DNA of 64,000 nt from Echinometra lucunter (taxonomy: Eukaryota > Echinodermata > Echinoidea > Camarodonta > Echinometridae). Position 1 is the stretch's first letter; every line of letters begins with the position of its first letter. Shown one piece after another: positions 12,352-23,763 of the stretch. Location of the stretch: assembly GCA_029962745.1 (NCBI GenBank), contig CM057162.1:15934438-15998437 (forward strand), read 5' to 3'. The notes under the pieces were generated by a model, which was not told where the DNA came from, made no database searches, and saw only the letters and a program-made list of their open reading frames with translations. The translations under genes and the position numbers were made by a program.

Positions 12352-12607
12352 CCACAATTGCACTCTTTAGATCTAGCTTCAATCATGTGAATTCTAAACT
12401 TACAATCATGTTCTATGTACAACTTCAGACAAAAGGAAAAACATTTATAAATCACTAGCTATTCCTTTAAAACTCATACAACAATGGTACTCTTTTAGAT
12501 CTAGCACCAATCATGTGAATTCTAAACTTACAATCATGTTCTATGTACAACTTCAGACAAAAAGGAAAACATTTGTAAATCACTAGCTATTCCTTTAAAA
12601 CTCATTT
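12352..12607 (+). repeat. Two-copy tandem duplication, 128 bp unit
   Basis: 12352-12479 and 12480-12607 are about 93% alike, sharing for example AATCATGTGAATTCTAAACT and CACTAGCTATTCCTTTAAAA. No coding signal was seen. Confidence 0.85.
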
Positions 12608-12784
12608 CATTTCCACTTACTTTTTATTCCCCTTTTCAGTAGTACTTCCACAAAGTTCATACTACTTATGAGCCCCTACCACTAAACCCCAAATCAGTTT
12701 TGTGGAGGGACCTTGGGACCCCCTTTTCTATACTACCTAATCCCTGCCCCTGAGGGGCGCAATCAATCACTCCAATCATATTCC

Positions 12785-13180
12785 ATTTTCCACCCCTAAT
12801 CATACCACCTTGAAAAACCTGGGCAGAAAGGGAGACTCGGGAATGATTAGAAATTCTACGAGAGTCAAAGGACCAATTCCCCACCAATTTGATAGTATAT
12901 GGCGGTTTACTGCCACATGCATGGCTGTGATGGTTCAGAAATTGAGTCCTAACGAATGCTGACTATATTATAAACAGGCTTATATACCTGGAAAATGCTA
13001 ATCAATGTCATACTGTAACAATCATACCACCTTGAAATACCTGGGGAGAATAAGAGAAATAAAAAATGATTAGAATTCTACAAAACTAGTTCAGAAAATT
13101 CTGTTGCCGATCACATGGTCCCACGGTATGAAAGTAGTAGTGTTTGACTGTAACAGTACAGAAATTGTGTGTCTAATTGT
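12785..13180 (+). repeat. Diverged two-copy duplication, about 225 bp apart
   Basis: ATCATACCACCTTGAAA and ATGATTAGAA(A)TTCTAC recur from about 12796 and 13021, and a GTACAGAAATTG-type segment also recurs. Divergence is much higher than in the neighbouring 128-bp duplication. Confidence 0.55.
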
Positions 13181-13199
13181 GTGTCTAATTGTCAATAAA

Positions 13200-14495
13200 T
13201 CTTTCCTGCAATAACCAATGATGTATTCTAAAATCAGAATTCATTTTTATGTTTACATTTAAATTCCATACAAACTGTAATTTAAAGAGTCTATGATAAT
13301 ATGAGGCAATTCAAAAGCACTGACTTTTTAAGTTCCACACATCAAACATTACTCACTTTTTATTTGAAAAATGGAATAGTCATTTTTTCTAATAAAACAA
13401 AACATTCTGGACAAATTGTATTCAACTTCTGAATAGTTATGTACATATTCAATGATTAAAATTAAGTATTGTTTAATACTTATCTACATAAACTGGAATT
13501 TGAGTATTTTGTAAAGATTTTGTGTAAATGAAAGGCTACTAGGGTTACTGGAGAATCCAACACAAGTACATCATGTATGACAAAGCCCATAAAGCTTAGT
13601 CCTCGGCCTACACAAGCCAATTAGCCTTAGAGAGGATTTGAAGAGTGCAGAAAGATGACAAAAGATCAACAAAGAGTCCAAAGAAAACGATAGATAGATG
13701 TCAACAAAAGCTTTCAATTCACCCTAAAGTGAGCAGGATCAAAATATAAGGGGTTAAGGCGAAAAAGAAAAAAGCCCTCGGGGAAGAGCCTAGCCTCGCT
13801 CCGAAAAAGTAATTTATAAAGTAATTTAAATTTCTGTTTGGGGAGGATAGTCAGAACGTCCTCCGTCGTTAACTATGATTTCTTTGATTGCGTCAATACT
13901 CGCTTGTTCTGCTCAAAACACAATGGCGTGATGATCAAAAGTCAGCAGAAACGAAGCACTTGGAGTCGGAAACCACAGGTTTATGACCCACGTTTCTTTT
14001 CTTTCGCATCAAATAAGCTGAATTGAAAATTTGAGGGAATATTATGCCATTAAGGGTAAATATTTTGGGTGATTGTAAGTGTCTGCCCACGTTTGAGAGA
14101 TAATGGATGAATGGGGGTGTTCAGAGTGGCAAAGATGATACGCAGAGAGGTCAAAAGAGAATAATAGATGAAAAATTCCATTTGGAAGCTGAGTAGCTGC
14201 AGGCAAAATATTTACATGATTACAAACAGGGAAGGTAAATTACATCGGATGGTAGATTCCAGGTCAAAAGGTCAAATGCTCTACATTATTTGAAACTTCA
14301 TGTTGTAATGATGAATGAGAAATCTGGAAGGGGTTATCTGTGAATGGGATCATAAACTGAATGTGTAATGAACATTAAAAAATGCTCCCAATGCACATTC
14401 CCCTAGATATGTTGTAGATGTTCTAACACAGAATCTAAATACATGGAGAATAGTTTGCAAGGGGTGAAGATCTGCATTCATTAACACATTGCTTA
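13200..14495. other. Stretch without genes; 13755-14000 has unusual composition
   Basis: Most of this is AT-rich. 13755-14000 is less AT-biased, repeat-free and CpG-containing, and could be a conserved noncoding element. A 62-codon frame there (13838-14026) lacks recognisable motifs. Confidence 0.35.
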
Positions 14496-14668
14496 GACTG
14501 CTTATCATAAGTCTCGTCCCCCGTCTTTGATTGTCTTCTCCGCGACCGCTCTTTCACATCTGCTTTCCGATCCCCCGTTGTCTTGTCTACAGAGAAACGG
14601 GAGGATCAGAGGGGAAAAGACGCTAAAGACTGCGTTCCAAATTGGCTCTGACTTTTGATAAGGTGCCT
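14496..14668. mobile_element. CTTATCAAAAGTC MITE, copy 1
   Basis: The ends CTTATCATAAGTC (left) and inverted CTTATCAAAAGTC (right) frame a body that repeats at 15067-15257. It directly abuts the next MITE at 14669. Confidence 0.65.
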
Positions 14669-14670
14669 TA

Positions 14671-14842
14671 CACTCTAAACTACTTAGATTAGAAATGAAT
14701 CAGAGTCAAATGTAATCAGCGACAACTCCAAAATTAGATAAAGAATGTATAATCGATAAGACTGATTTCTAAATCTATTAGATTCCGATTTTTAATTGAA
14801 TTTTGGAGTTGTCTCTCATTTGTGTTGAAAAAATTTAGAGTG
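14671..14842. mobile_element. CACTCTAAA MITE, 172 bp
   Basis: CACTCTAAA ends are bordered by TA on both sides (14669-14670 and 14843-14844). An internal inverted pair, GACAACTCCAAAATT and AATTTTGGAGTTGTC, gives it a fold-back structure. The outer ends resemble the element at 6488-7088. Confidence 0.7.
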
Positions 14843-14848
14843 TATTAA

Positions 14849-14920
14849 CCCACTACCTAACAGAACTGAGCGGTCCCTGTATTGAGCCTATGGGAAAGAG
14901 AGAATTCAGTAGTTAACAGG
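14849..14920 (+). mobile_element. 72-bp TTAA mini-element, copy B
   Basis: It is exactly 72 bp between TTAA at 14845-14848 and 14921-14924. The left end is CCCACTACCTAACAGAACTG, and the right end inverted is CCTGTTAACTACTGAATTC. It directly follows the CACTCTAAA MITE. Confidence 0.75.
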
Positions 14921-15066
14921 TTAATTGATCAAACCATCAATCAGTTTGTACAACTGATAGTTCATCTTCAATTGCAAAAAAACAATGACATAGCGATCGA
15001 TCCCAAAGTTAGCAAACAGTTGCTTTAGACCTTATTTTGCATCATGAGGCCTTTCACTTCCATTTT

Positions 15067-15257
15067 AGGCCGCTTATCAAAAGTCTCGTCCCGCGTCTTT
15101 TATCGTCTTCTCTGCGACTGTTCTTTTACAACGGCTTTTCCGATCCTTCGTTGTTTTGTCTAAGGAGAAATGGGAGGTTCGGAGGGGAAAAGACGCTTAG
15201 CAGGAAAGACACTGAAAGCCGCATCCCAAATTGGCTCTGACTTTTGATAAAGTGCCT
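15067..15257. mobile_element. CTTATCAAAAGTC MITE, copy 2
   Basis: It shares the body of copy 1 (GAAAAGACGCT, AAATTGGCTCTGACTTTTGA) and better-preserved ends, GGCCGCTTATCAAAAGTC and inverted GGCACTTTATCAAAAGTC. It carries an extra block of about 20 bp near 15205. Confidence 0.65.
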
Positions 15258-15414
15258 TATCTAGGTGGTACAAACGATAAGTATTGTGAAATGTCAAGCC
15301 TAGCATTTTCATGATATGCACAAGCATCATTTACCAGTAACTAGATTGGTTTATATTGAATATCTAAATTTACAGCCCTACTTCTCTTCCCATTTTCTCC
15401 TCTTCATTAGCTTC

Positions 15415-15600
15415 ATCTCTCTCTCTCTCTCTCTCCCTCTGTCACTCTCTTCCATTTTCTGCCCTTCATAATCCATTCTCTCTATGCATTCATGGTTGTG
15501 TTTTTTTTATTATTTCTTTCTTTCTTTCCCTCACACTTTCTTTCCTCTTTCCACCAATCACCTTGTCTCTCATCTCCCTATCCTCTCTGATATTTCTCAA
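15415..15600 (+). repeat. CT-rich low-complexity tract
   Basis: (CT)n and TTTC runs interrupted by mixed sequence. Confidence 0.7.
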
Positions 15601-16048
15601 AATTCAATCATCTTTTCAAAATGAGGTGGCAAAATCATGAATCTCAAAAACATCTTACCTGAATTTCAAAGCACCCGAAGAACCAAAATCAATGACATTA
15701 ACATGAAAGAGAAAAGAAAGAGAGAATATCAATTAGCATAAATCAAACAGTTAAATGATATTCAATGGAAATTGTGTTTTTAAACTTCAGTAAAACAGCA
15801 TTCTAAAAACTTGGAATTCATTTTATCGACTGGTCTTATGAGATATTCTAAAGGCAAAGTATGAATTATTTCATCATGCAAATAAAATCTATCAACAGCA
15901 CAAATACAATTCCTGACAATAAAAACAGAACGATACAAAGCCTCTAATTGAATAAGAAATTGATGGAAATAACACAATATATTACAGCACGTAACATCTT
16001 TAAGTCGAGTCAAAGAGGATTTTGAAAGATTTTGCATATGGTCTGTTC

Positions 16049-16106
16049 AGAGCCAGAAGGGTATTAACTCATATCATTTTATACAGACTTAACGCCCTTC
16101 TGGCTG
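16049..16106. repeat. Hairpin with CCCTTCTGGC arms
   Basis: AGCCAGAAGGGTATTAA and TTAACGCCCTTCTGGCT are inverted across a loop of about 20 bp. The arm motif recurs many times at 19680-20040. Confidence 0.65.
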
Positions 16107-16985
16107 TAAACAGACAATATATAGCTGGTATTGATTACATCCTTATCATATCATGGCTGTTATCAGAACTCTTCTACTTCAGTCTTTATTTCTGCAGTTA
16201 GAATTGCAGTCATTTATTTTCCTTACCAAAAGTAAGTCAAAAAGTTACCTAAACTGCTCAATATCACAATAAGTTACATTCAAAAATGTACAATGATTAT
16301 TCAAAATGTATTAAATCTGCTCACAAAAACAGTCCTTAGCTTCAGAATGCAGTACACAGATGAAATACCAATAAGACAAATATTACTACTATAAATCTTC
16401 AAAATATTAAAGTATTAGTACTGGTAAGTGATGGGAGATGATATGAATTCAGTAGATATGGATGACAGTTGTTGTTGGTTGGTTTTTTTTAAAGAGAATG
16501 AATGAAAAAAAAACATGCATAAATGGGTAAAGTCAGAAATGAATGGAAATATTAATGTTTCATATATCTCTTACTTCATGGTATCATTTGGTACGATTCT
16601 TTCTCTCTCACGCGCACACATTCTGCAACTCTCTCATTCTCTGCCCCTCCCCATCCCCCATCATATCATGTCCTCCATTTCTCTGTATTTCTCTTTCACA
16701 AATGCATGCTATCAATCAGAAACCCAATAGACCAGTAGAGCCTACAGTTTCTTCTTAAATCTTAAAAGAAAGGAGAAGAAAGTCATACGATAGATTAACT
16801 TCAAAATGGTATGAGTGACATAAAAAATGGATGTGCTTTGCAAATAATTCAGAATTAACTGTGCATGGATAATTTCACACACATGTAAGGGTTCAGGATT
16901 ATGAATAAATTATAGGGGTCAGATCTATCGTGCATCATAAATAAAGTGGAGAAGTGTATTATAGTTCCCTCCTGTATCTACAAAC
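16107..16985. other. Stretch without recognised genes
   Basis: AT-rich, with a short CT-rich patch at 16600-16690. No exon or TIR pair was seen. Confidence 0.4.
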
Positions 16986-16989
16986 TTCA

Positions 16990-17380
16990 GGTTAATGCGA
17001 GAGAGACGGGAAGAGAGAAGGAAAGAAGATGAGAGTGAGAGAACAGAGTAAGGAGAGAGGAGAGAGGACAAGAGAGAGTGGAAGAGCATGTTAGAGGAGC
17101 AGGGAGGGGAGTGATGAATGAATGATAAATGAAAGAAAAATCCAGGACATAACATAGATGTGGAGAGAGAGAGAAGGGGGAGAGAGAGGGAAAGATGAGA
17201 GTGATGGGAAAGATTAAGGAGAGAGGGAAGAAGAGAGGAGAGAGAAGAGAAAGAGGAAGAGGAAGAACATGTAAGAGCAGCAGGGAGGGGAATGACTGAA
17301 TGAATAAATGATACATGAAAGAAAATTCAAAGAAAAAACACAATGGTTTAGAGAGAGTGGAAGAGAAAGAGAGGGAGATA
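16990..17380 (+). repeat. GA-rich minisatellite, about 181 bp unit, two copies
   Basis: CATGTTAGAGGAGCAGGGAG (about 17088) recurs as CATGTAAGAGCAGCAGGGAG (about 17268), each followed by AATGAATGA-type spacing and GAGA tracts. The minus-strand frames are repeat translations. Confidence 0.75.
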
Positions 17381-17389
17381 TAATGAATG

Positions 17390-19100
17390 ATGAATGTATT
17401 GTAGACTTATACTAGAAAATTAAGGAAATGAAACTGAAACATGAATTTAAACATTCATACTACAGGGAGAAAATTAATCAGGTTAAGTATACCAAAAACA
17501 AAACATTGTAAATTATACATAAACTCATACAGCTCTATACAAAACAGAAAAAAACAAAATTATTTAGTGAAGTCGCCTATTACATTCATTGCTATAAATG
17601 TATATTTTTATACATAAGAAATATAGTTGAAAAGAAGACAATTTGAAATTGATGTATTGACCAAGCATATAAAAATGGAGAATTTATATAAAATAGTCAA
17701 TCACCCAGTACAAACAAGATGATCCTGACAAATAATGCTATCTCTACATGCCTTCCAAGATTTTGATTATCATGAACAATGGTACCTAGCAAGCACACAA
17801 ACCAACGAATGCAAGTCACACACACACACCCTTTATTACCATTATAAATGACATTCTCCAAAAATCAATTTACTTCAAGAACATGATAGGCATGAGATGC
17901 ATTGTAGTCCCCTATGGCATTTCTAAATATGTAATAGTCTAGAATGGCTATCTATTAAAGGAACTAGTCGTCTGTTTTTAGAAAGCTGGATGCCAATGCT
18001 CACAGGATTGAGTCGGGGCAATACCATGGTAACAGAATTATTAAAATGTAATTCTGTTACTAACATTTTTAGAGTTTGTGTGCCTGTTTTGTACCTTGCC
18101 TTCCTTTTTACCATTTAATACTATGAAATATGCCATTCTTTCACCTGAACTCTTTCATTCCAACAATTTTCTACTTGCAATCATGATATTGTGGTGTACA
18201 ACCTTGATAATGGAATTACCAGAAAATGGTGCCATTTTTAAAGAAAAAAAAATGTCTTGTAAAATCAGACATGCAGTGTACCAATACTGACTATGATGTT
18301 GAATTCCTATTTGTTTAAGCTTCTTTTAATTCAAGGATATGGCTATTCAGGACTATCAACATGATTGTTTTACTATAAATCTGAAGTAAACTGATTGTTC
18401 TTCCCATGTGGAATTGCCCTACTGTAGGTAGCTTATACAGTCAAATCCATGTCCTATAGTGACCACTCTTTATCAAGGCCAACTGCTTTTTTTTGGGGGG
18501 GGGGTAGAAAAGAATATGCAGAACCTGTCTTGAAAGATCACAACTGCAGTATTTTTTCCCTTTGGTGGGCAGGTTCACTTAAAATAAAAGTTGTCTTTAT
18601 ACCACACAGGTGATCAAAAATAATAAATTTCCCAGGGTGAGGGGTAACATTAAATTTCATTTCAAGAATCAAATTAAATATTCTAATGTTACATTTTAAA
18701 AGCCCATGTGATACACTAAACAGAGTGACCTGATTGTAAACACAATGGCTTACAATGTGTACTAGTCTTAGGCATACTAAATTATGACTTGCAACACCAA
18801 AAAGAAACTTATTTTGGAACACTCATTTAACCTCAAACTCATGAATTATTTTGTCTGCACAAAAGGAAATTTTGCTATAGCAAAGTACTACAACTCTCTA
18901 TCTATAATACATCTCATCCTCATCATTCAAATTAAAACTAAATTATTTGTATATATTCGAAAATTGATAACTGGCGAACCATTTATGTGTATTAAATATT
19001 TATAGTATAGGATTAGCCAGTTAGACTGATGCTTTGCAGACAACAAAACTGAGAGGAAAATATTATCTGAGAACCAGAAAGCTATAACTCCTTCAAAAAC
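17390..19100. other. AT-rich stretch with a lone transposon-like end
   Basis: TACAGTCAAATCCATGTCCT and TATAGTGACCAC at 18437-18467 resemble a Tc1/mariner-type end, but I find no partner. A perfect small hairpin GTAACAGAATT/AATTCTGTTAC lies at 18029-18060. No exon was recognised. Confidence 0.35.
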
Positions 19101-19105
19101 TCTTA

Positions 19106-19345
19106 ATGGAGAATGAAACCCTGGAGGAAAATCAATTTTTTTATGAAAAGAGATGATAGAGAGAAGCAATTTCAAAAAGTTCCCTAAAAAGGTTATGAAA
19201 TGAGGAAGTGTCAAAGCTTTAAAAGTCTCAATATACTTTCTATGGCCATCCTCAAATTGGCAATGTTACTTCAAAATGACAGATTTAGAAGAATAACTCT
19301 CAATATGTTTTGAATACACAATATTCTTCTTCTGAGTTCCCCTGC
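19106..19345. mobile_element. Partial, diverged copy of the GGAGAATGMAACCC fold-back family
   Basis: TTAATGGAGAATGAAACCCT at 19103 and CTTTCTATGGCCATCCTCAA, then ATTGGCAA at about 19228-19262, match the left arm and interior of the element at 30599-31179. The right arm is not recognisable. Confidence 0.45.
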
Positions 19346-19734
19346 CTCCTTCAATCCTCAAGATTCTTGCAGGTTCAATTTCATATTTACTCCATTATCT
19401 CAAAAGATGCTGTTTGTATCTTTGTAAACGGAACATATACTGCGTCAAATACATTTTCCAATGATACATCTTGAGCTAAGAAGGAGACAAGTTGCAGTAA
19501 ATTGAAAGACCACTATTCTCACTTCCTATGAGCAGTTTTATATTTACTCTATTATACACTCTATGTTACGCTTTGGTAATAAATGATTCAATACAATATG
19601 TTAAACTATATATTAATGACCTTCTAGCCCTCAACAGAAAATAATTTAACTCCTGTTGTCACTTAACATAAGATATGCTATAAAACCCTTCTGGCTTGGA
19701 GCAGATGATGTATCAACGCCCTTCTGGTTGTTAA

Positions 19735-19806
19735 CCGGTTGACTACTAAATTCTTTCATACCCATAGGCTTAACACACACGTCACAATGTTCCAGCAGTC
19801 AAGGGG
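19735..19806 (-). mobile_element. 72-bp TTAA mini-element, copy C
   Basis: It is 72 bp between TTAA (19731-19734) and CCAA (19807-19810), in inverse orientation to copy B. Its CCGGTTGACTACTAAATTC end and CCCATAGGCTTAA core are diagnostic. Confidence 0.65.
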
Positions 19807-19906
19807 CCAACAGAAGAACGTGCTAATGTCCTTTTAGCTTTCAAATGTATGTTAATATCCTTCTGGCATGGAGCAGATGATGTATTAACGCCCTTCTGCT
19901 TGTTAA

Positions 19907-19978
19907 CCCGTTTACTACTAAATTCTTTCATTCCCATAAGCTTAACACACACGTCACTATGTTCCAGTAGCAAAGAGG
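19907..19978 (-). mobile_element. 72-bp TTAA mini-element, copy D
   Basis: It is 72 bp between TTAA (19903-19906) and TAAA (19979-19982). It is very similar to copy C and probably arose with it by the 172-bp tandem duplication rather than by a separate insertion. Confidence 0.65.
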
Positions 19979-20040
19979 TAAACAGAAAATCGTGCTAACA
20001 TCCTTTTGGCATTCAACACACGAGGTGCTGATACGTTTCT

Positions 20041-20995
20041 GGTTCCGAAGCCAGATGCTGTGGCCTCCATCAGTATTAATGAAAATGAGAATGTGTATTT
20101 ATAATGTATGGTTGAGCTCCGTTTTCAAGGGCATATGCTAAAGCGCCCCCGGGGAGTGAAATCCATAGCGAAATTCAGAAGCAACGGAGAAACTGAATGA
20201 AAATGAAGCTGGTCTATTGGAAAATTGAAATATTACTACCTCTGTGGTACAGAATAAATGAGTTCATATCTTATTCTGTCTGGGTGTATGCATTGATAAT
20301 TTATCAGCTTTTGGAACTCCATTACACTGATGAGAATGAATGTGATGAGAATTATTTGTAACATCAACACTTTTTTTTCTAAATCCAGAGTTTGTTTCTA
20401 ATCCATTGTGTTTGTATTTTTAAAAATATATAAGTCAATCTAATCCAGAAATGATTAGGTTGTGTTTAGGGTGATATTAGGTTTTATTTTTCTCCCACCA
20501 CTCTCCCTATTTTTAATCACTTTTGCTCTTCTCTTCTCCTGTTTTCTTCCTTCCCAATTTTTCATGAACAAGATTATATCCCTCTTTGTATTTGCCATGG
20601 TCATGAATTCATTTCAAGCTTTTTGTCTAAAGGCTAGTTTGCATTTTGTTTGCACTGCAATGCCAGATTATCAATTAATTTTGTTTCCATTCCTTCCTCT
20701 TCCTTCTCCCTCCTTCTTTTCCATCCTTCCATCCCCATGTCATCAATATCCAATGTCCTTCCTCTCCATGCTCTGCACATATACCTGTTTCTCATTCTCT
20801 TTCATTCCAATCTTTCATTCCTTCTATCCCTCTATCTTTCCATTTTTCCATCCTCTGTTGCCCATCTCCTCCTACTGTATCTAACCTTCAATTTTTTTGT
20901 GAACCTTCCCATCCATCCATCCTTTTCTCCATCTTTCACTTTGTTCCTCCTTATTCTTCCTCTGTTTGGTATTTGTTTGCTTAATCTTTCCATCC
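20041..20995. other. CT-rich stretch without genes
   Basis: 20460-20995 is pyrimidine-rich with TCCATCC/TTCC repeats. The 140- and 163-codon plus-strand frames are leucine-, phenylalanine- and serine-rich translations of it and lack domain-like features. Confidence 0.5.
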
Positions 20996-20997
20996 AT

Positions 20998-21650
20998 GAA
21001 AACCATGCACTATGCATGGATGAATCAGAGCTTTCATTTTTTTTTCCTGCTCAATTATTCAAGCCCGTATTTTGCTCTTCACTCCATCTTCTCTCTCAAT
21101 GTTTCGTCTGTTGTCCAACCCTGTCTATCTATCAATCGTAGATAACCCTGCACTATGCACAGATGAATCAGTGCTATCAAATTCATGTCTCTTTTTTTTT
21201 CCTCCTACTCAATTATTCAGTCCATTTTTTTGTTCTTCGCTCCATCTTCTCTCTCAATGTTTCGTCTGTTGTCCAACCCTGTCTATCTATCAATCGTAGA
21301 TAACCCTGCACTATGCACAGATGAATCAGTGCTATCAAATTCATGTTTCTTTTTTCCTCCTACTCAATTATTCAGTCCAGTTTTTTGTTCTTCGCTCCAT
21401 CTTCTCTCTCAATGTTTCGTCTGTTGTCCAACCCTGTCTATCTATCAATCGTAGATAACCCTGCACTATGCACAGATGAATCAGTGCTATCAAATTCATG
21501 TCTCTTTTTTTCTCCTACTCAATTATTCAGTCCAGTTTTTTGTTCTTCACTCCATCTTCTCTCTCAATTTTTCATCTGTTGTCCAACCCTGTCTATCTAT
21601 CCATCGTGGATAACCCTGCACTATGCAAGAATGAATCAGGGCTATCAACT
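20998..21650 (+). repeat. Satellite-like tandem array, about 155 bp unit, four to five copies
   Basis: GATAACCCTGCACTATGCAC recurs at 21141, 21299, 21454 and 21609, with a diverged first unit at 20998. Spacings are 143, 158, 155 and 155 bp. The inner units are almost identical, pointing to recent homogenisation. Overlapping frames of about 75-103 codons simply follow the array. Confidence 0.9.
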
Positions 21651-21659
21651 TTAATTCTG

Positions 21660-21990
21660 AGATTCAAATCTGATGCTGCCATATTTCACACCCGGCTAAA
21701 AAGATCACCATCGCCAATCATAGAGTCTGCATGCATATTTCAATCCTGGAATGGTGTGAATACTTAATTGACCGAAATGCAGGATTTTCGACTCTTGATC
21801 TAAAAAAGAAGCGAGATCCCGATCTTTTCGTGACTCACTCACTCGTGCAAAACCAGACACGGACAAAAGTCTGCACTGTCGGAATGCATTTAAATTATCG
21901 TGATGACCATCGATGTACAGTGGGGAAGGTTGTGCAATAGTTCGGGAATAATCACACATTCTATGCAAGAAGGCATACATGTCCATTTCA
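21660..21990. other. Repeat-free segment open on both strands
   Basis: This is higher-complexity sequence with a 98-codon frame on minus (22001-21705) and a 69-codon frame on plus (21731-21940). Neither has a recognisable domain or clear splice sites. A conserved noncoding element is as likely as a gene. Confidence 0.3.
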
Positions 21991-22514
21991 TTAAAAATCA
22001 ACGCTCATGCCTGGGAGAATTATTCATTAATTTAATCATCACACATTCCTATAGGCAATACATGTAATATGTATATGCTTGTCTATTTCTAGATTAATGG
22101 ACACACCATTTTTTCCATATATTATCTCACTGCTTCAACCCACTGCGTATTAATGAAGCAACGGATAATTCAGGCTGGAAGCTATAGAAACGTGATACTG
22201 AAATCAAATAGTATCCAACAGGGTTCATAGCACCTTCCACTTTAACATTTCAGATATCAAAATATATACATTGATAAAAAGAAGAAACTATCACATGACA
22301 GCATTGTATATCTGAATTTAGGTTGTTTCTATAAGTATAGGTTCATCCCTATACCAACCGTACCTTAAACCTTATTCCAAGTGAATGCCTTGTAATTATA
22401 TACATGAGTAAAGGGTATAGGCCTATGTCTTTCTCTATATGCAATTCAAAATGACATAATATACTTATCCAGAAAACCTTCACTCTCCCTCTTTCAGCCT
22501 TATTCATACCTTTC

Positions 22515-22569
22515 AAACACCTACACAACAAAAAAAAAAAAAAAAAAAAAAAAAAAACACCTACACAAC
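22515..22569 (+). mobile_element. Bare poly(A) insertion flanked by a 15-bp target duplication
   Basis: AAACACCTACACAAC occurs at 22515-22529 and again at 22555-22569, with an uninterrupted A run between. This is the signature of LINE-type target-primed insertion in which only the poly(A) tail was integrated. Slippage duplication is a less likely alternative. Confidence 0.6.
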
Positions 22570-22689
22570 TATTCTAAATTCCTTCAAACTTATTGCACCA
22601 ATCATCAAGAAAAACAATGACATTTCCACATGCACCACACAGACCCAGGCATCATCTCGCAATCCATAGCCTGGATCTATACTCATTCC

Positions 22690-22960
22690 TTCACTGCCAG
22701 TCCCAATTTCACTCTGCGCTTGTTAACCAGCGCAACAAGCGGTAGCCCCGCGCACGAGCCAATCTCATTATCGGCTCGCGTTTTCCTACCGGCCCAACAC
22801 CTGCACGTGGACGACACACAGTGACGGTGCCTGGATGACACCGGGAGGGGGTATCTTCATGCCCCCTTGTCGCTGACGTCCGTTCTGCTTCTCCGGCCTG
22901 CGCCTGCAGACAGTGGAATTCCGGCTGAAATCCGACACCAAATTATCTCAGAGATTTTGA
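22690..22960. promoter_or_regulatory. GC- and CpG-rich island
   Basis: GC content is clearly higher here than in the flanking kilobases. There are many CpGs (CGCGCACG, CGGCTCGCG), a CACGTG E-box at 22803-22808 and a TGACGTC CRE-like site at 22873-22879. There is no long open frame on either strand with coding features. It could be an enhancer or an internal promoter. Confidence 0.35.
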
Positions 22961-23299
22961 GCCCAGCAGAAAACATTGGCACAAGGTTCAAATGCTGGCT
23001 CCAACTGGCTCAAGCCTGACGATCAACTAGAATGATTCTGTTGCCTCCGTCCTTATAGAAGACCTACTTTTCAAAGGAATACATCCAATGATGAATTACA
23101 GTTCTAATATAGTATGAAGTATCCCAAGGCGTGTGTGTTTTGGGGGTAGATTCGTATTCATACATGCAGGGAATATGATGTGTTATGAATGGTAGGGGTT
23201 TTTTTTTCTTCTTTTTCTTCACCGAGATGATTCCATGTTTTAGCTGATGCATTATGGCTGGGCACTGGTATTTGAATATAATGGAACATGCTGAAGTGA

Positions 23300-23729
23300 A
23301 GATAACAGGTCGAAATAGAGGGGATGGTGGTGGTGGTGAAAATGATGGAACAGAAAAGAGAAGTGATAATAAAAATCATGAAAATGCACGATAGTGATGA
23401 TGAAGACAACTGTGATGATAATGCTAATGAGTAATGTTGACAATGATGACAGTGATGAAGATGTTGATGATGATAATGGTAGTGGTGATGATACTGACAA
23501 TAATGATGATATTGGTGATGGTGATGGTGATGATGATGTCAACAGTTACATTGATGAAAGTGACAGTGATAGTTATGTTGATGAAAGTGATAGTGATAAT
23601 GATGATGAAGCTGGTGATGATGATGATGATGATGATGATGATCATCATCATCATCATCATCATCATCATGACAATGGAAGTGCTGATGTTTCTATACTAA
23701 TACTGATGGTGATGATTATAATGATGACA

Positions 23730-23763
<34 letters not shown>

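Larger units (their letters stand above)
19676..20040 (+). repeat. 172-bp tandem duplication carrying 72-bp elements and CCCTTCTGG repeats
   Basis: CTGGCTTGGAGCAGATGATG (19691) recurs as CTGGCATGGAGCAGATGATG (19863). Each unit holds copies of a NCCTTCTGGC motif (about 19687, 19720, 19859 and 19891, weaker at 19829, 20001 and 20031) and one 72-bp mini-element. Confidence 0.75.

Noticed and set aside
20462..21141. 140- and 163-codon plus-strand hydrophobic frames
   Set aside because: Pyrimidine-rich low-complexity DNA encodes leucine, phenylalanine and serine by default, and the ends run into the 155-bp array.
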